Source of the DNA: Alviniconcha marisindica
Lineage: Eukaryota > Mollusca > Gastropoda > Provannidae
Direction of reading: 5' to 3'
Assembly (NCBI GenBank): GCA_018857735.1
Contig: JABMCL010001864.1
Span: 274,501-338,500, forward strand
DNA: 64,000 nucleotides
Shown here: one piece after another, positions 62,916 through 64,000 of the stretch
How the letters are laid out: every line of letters starts with the position of its first letter
Numbering within the stretch: the stretch's first letter is position 1
Made by a program: the position numbers and the translations under genes
Notes under the pieces: generated by a model
Seen by the model: the letters and a program-made list of their open reading frames with translations, nothing else
Databases searched by the model: none
Told to the model about the DNA's origin: nothing

Positions 62916-64000
62916 TCATAAAAACAAAAACACACAGACACCTTTTTTTTTTAAATTTATTAATTTTTTGATGATCACAAGCTTTGACCACACATCCAAA
63001 CTAAGTAACAAATTTCTTCCTGCACACCAATCACCATTACCGCACCACACACAATCACAAAAAATTAGCAATATATTAATGTTGTACGATGATGGGATAC
63101 AGGCAATACGCTACAGTTTTCATTCTCATTCCTGCCAGACTCTCACTTCATCACACCATGCTCTTCCTTTCCCGTAAAACAAAAACAAAACCCCACTCAC
63201 CCCCGAATGATGCAGTTTTTAGAAGTAGATAAAAATCACAGATTAATATTCCTTATTACATTGTCTTTATTTGTACACTAGAAGCAAAATTCCAGGAATG
63301 AAAGCAGATGCATGACAACGGGGCTGAAACCAAGTTACAAATTTGATGTGATTTTAAGTATCGCAAAAAATAGGGCAGAGCAAAAACAAACCAGGAACTT
63401 CCCCAAGCCAAAGACTTGGTGAACTGAATCTGGTCTCCTAAAAAAAACATCCAAACCCCAAGAAAACCTACAGCAACTCTGTTAATTGCTGGTGGCTGTG
63501 AGGTGTTGCTGTTTGTTATTCCTTCATATCTGATGTTGCAAAAGAAATAATAAGAAATACTAACATACTACCTGATAAAGCAGTTCCCTCCCAAAAAAAG
63601 ATGGAAGGGGAAAAACTATAAACAGATGGCATTTCCACTTTCCATGACCTGAAGCAGTGGGAAACAAAAAATATATATATGCTCACGTCAAAAGAAAGCA
63701 AAAGTGACAGCCACTGGTACACACCAACACATCAAGTCATTTTCACATATTATGTTGTGGATGCGAGTTAAATGAACAGTTCAAAGATTCAAAACAATGC
63801 AGTAAATGAACAGCTGAAAGATCAGACACATGCCAGTAAATGATTTTTTTTCTCTCAGATCAGACATTGGTACTGACCGAAATGTGACATCAGTGTAGTA
63901 ACAAGATTTGAGGATTGTACACAAAAAACAAAAAAAGCTAAGTTGATGTTATCATTTTCTTTTCTGACCACACTTGAACTGTTTTGATCGTGAATTGAAG
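62915..64000. other. no gene seen at right edge
   Basis: AT-rich unique-looking sequence. Could be the 3' UTR of a neighbouring gene lying beyond the window, but nothing here proves it. Confidence 0.4.

Noticed and set aside
1..64000. CRISPR arrays, bacterial operons or phage genes
   Set aside because: The many regular repeats have no constant repeat/variable spacer structure, and the genes are spliced animal genes.

Overview
This window is intron-rich animal nuclear DNA, AT-rich overall and crowded with tandem and dispersed repeats. A mollusc, probably a gastropod, is my best guess. The grounds are the mix of tRNA-like and 5S-like short interspersed repeats, LINE tails ending in ATT/TAT runs, and two genes (KATNIP and CASD1) typical of ciliated animals that keep sialic-acid-type enzymes. 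The species is inferred, not read directly.

Two protein genes can be reconstructed exon by exon, both on the minus strand. KATNIP (katanin-interacting protein, a ciliary/centrosomal microtubule protein) starts at 19195 and runs leftward through 19 exons to the window edge at base 1, where exon 19 is still open. About 972 residues are encoded here; the rest of the C-terminal half lies outside. CASD1 (Golgi sialic-acid O-acetyltransferase) is complete: start at 58344, stop at 30508, 21 exons, 810 residues, catalytic Ser109, Asp281 and His284 present. All introns of both models are GT-AG and the phases close. Both starts have an in-frame stop a few codons upstream.

The remainder, right to left: 58.3-64 kb is CASD1 5' flank with a tRNA-like SINE, a 45-bp tandem array and a dead LINE fragment. 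30.5-58.3 kb is CASD1, with a 9.3-kb intron 14 that holds a nested DNA-transposon cluster, a 5S-rRNA-like SINE copy and a possible 66-bp cassette exon; introns 17-21 hold more 5S-like SINE copies. 19.2-30.5 kb is CASD1 3' UTR plus intergenic DNA with duplications, microsatellites and LINE scraps. 0-19.2 kb is KATNIP.

The most unusual signal is that several tandem arrays appear to have been seeded by the exon edges themselves. Intron 14 of KATNIP consists mostly of three arrays: one copies the donor of exon 14, one copies the body of exon 15 as dead pseudo-exons, and one copies the acceptor of exon 15. In CASD1 the donor of exon 13, the donor of exon 14 and the stop-codon end of the last exon have each been amplified into the flanking non-coding DNA. 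The two genes have no evident functional link; their adjacency looks like ordinary neighbourhood.
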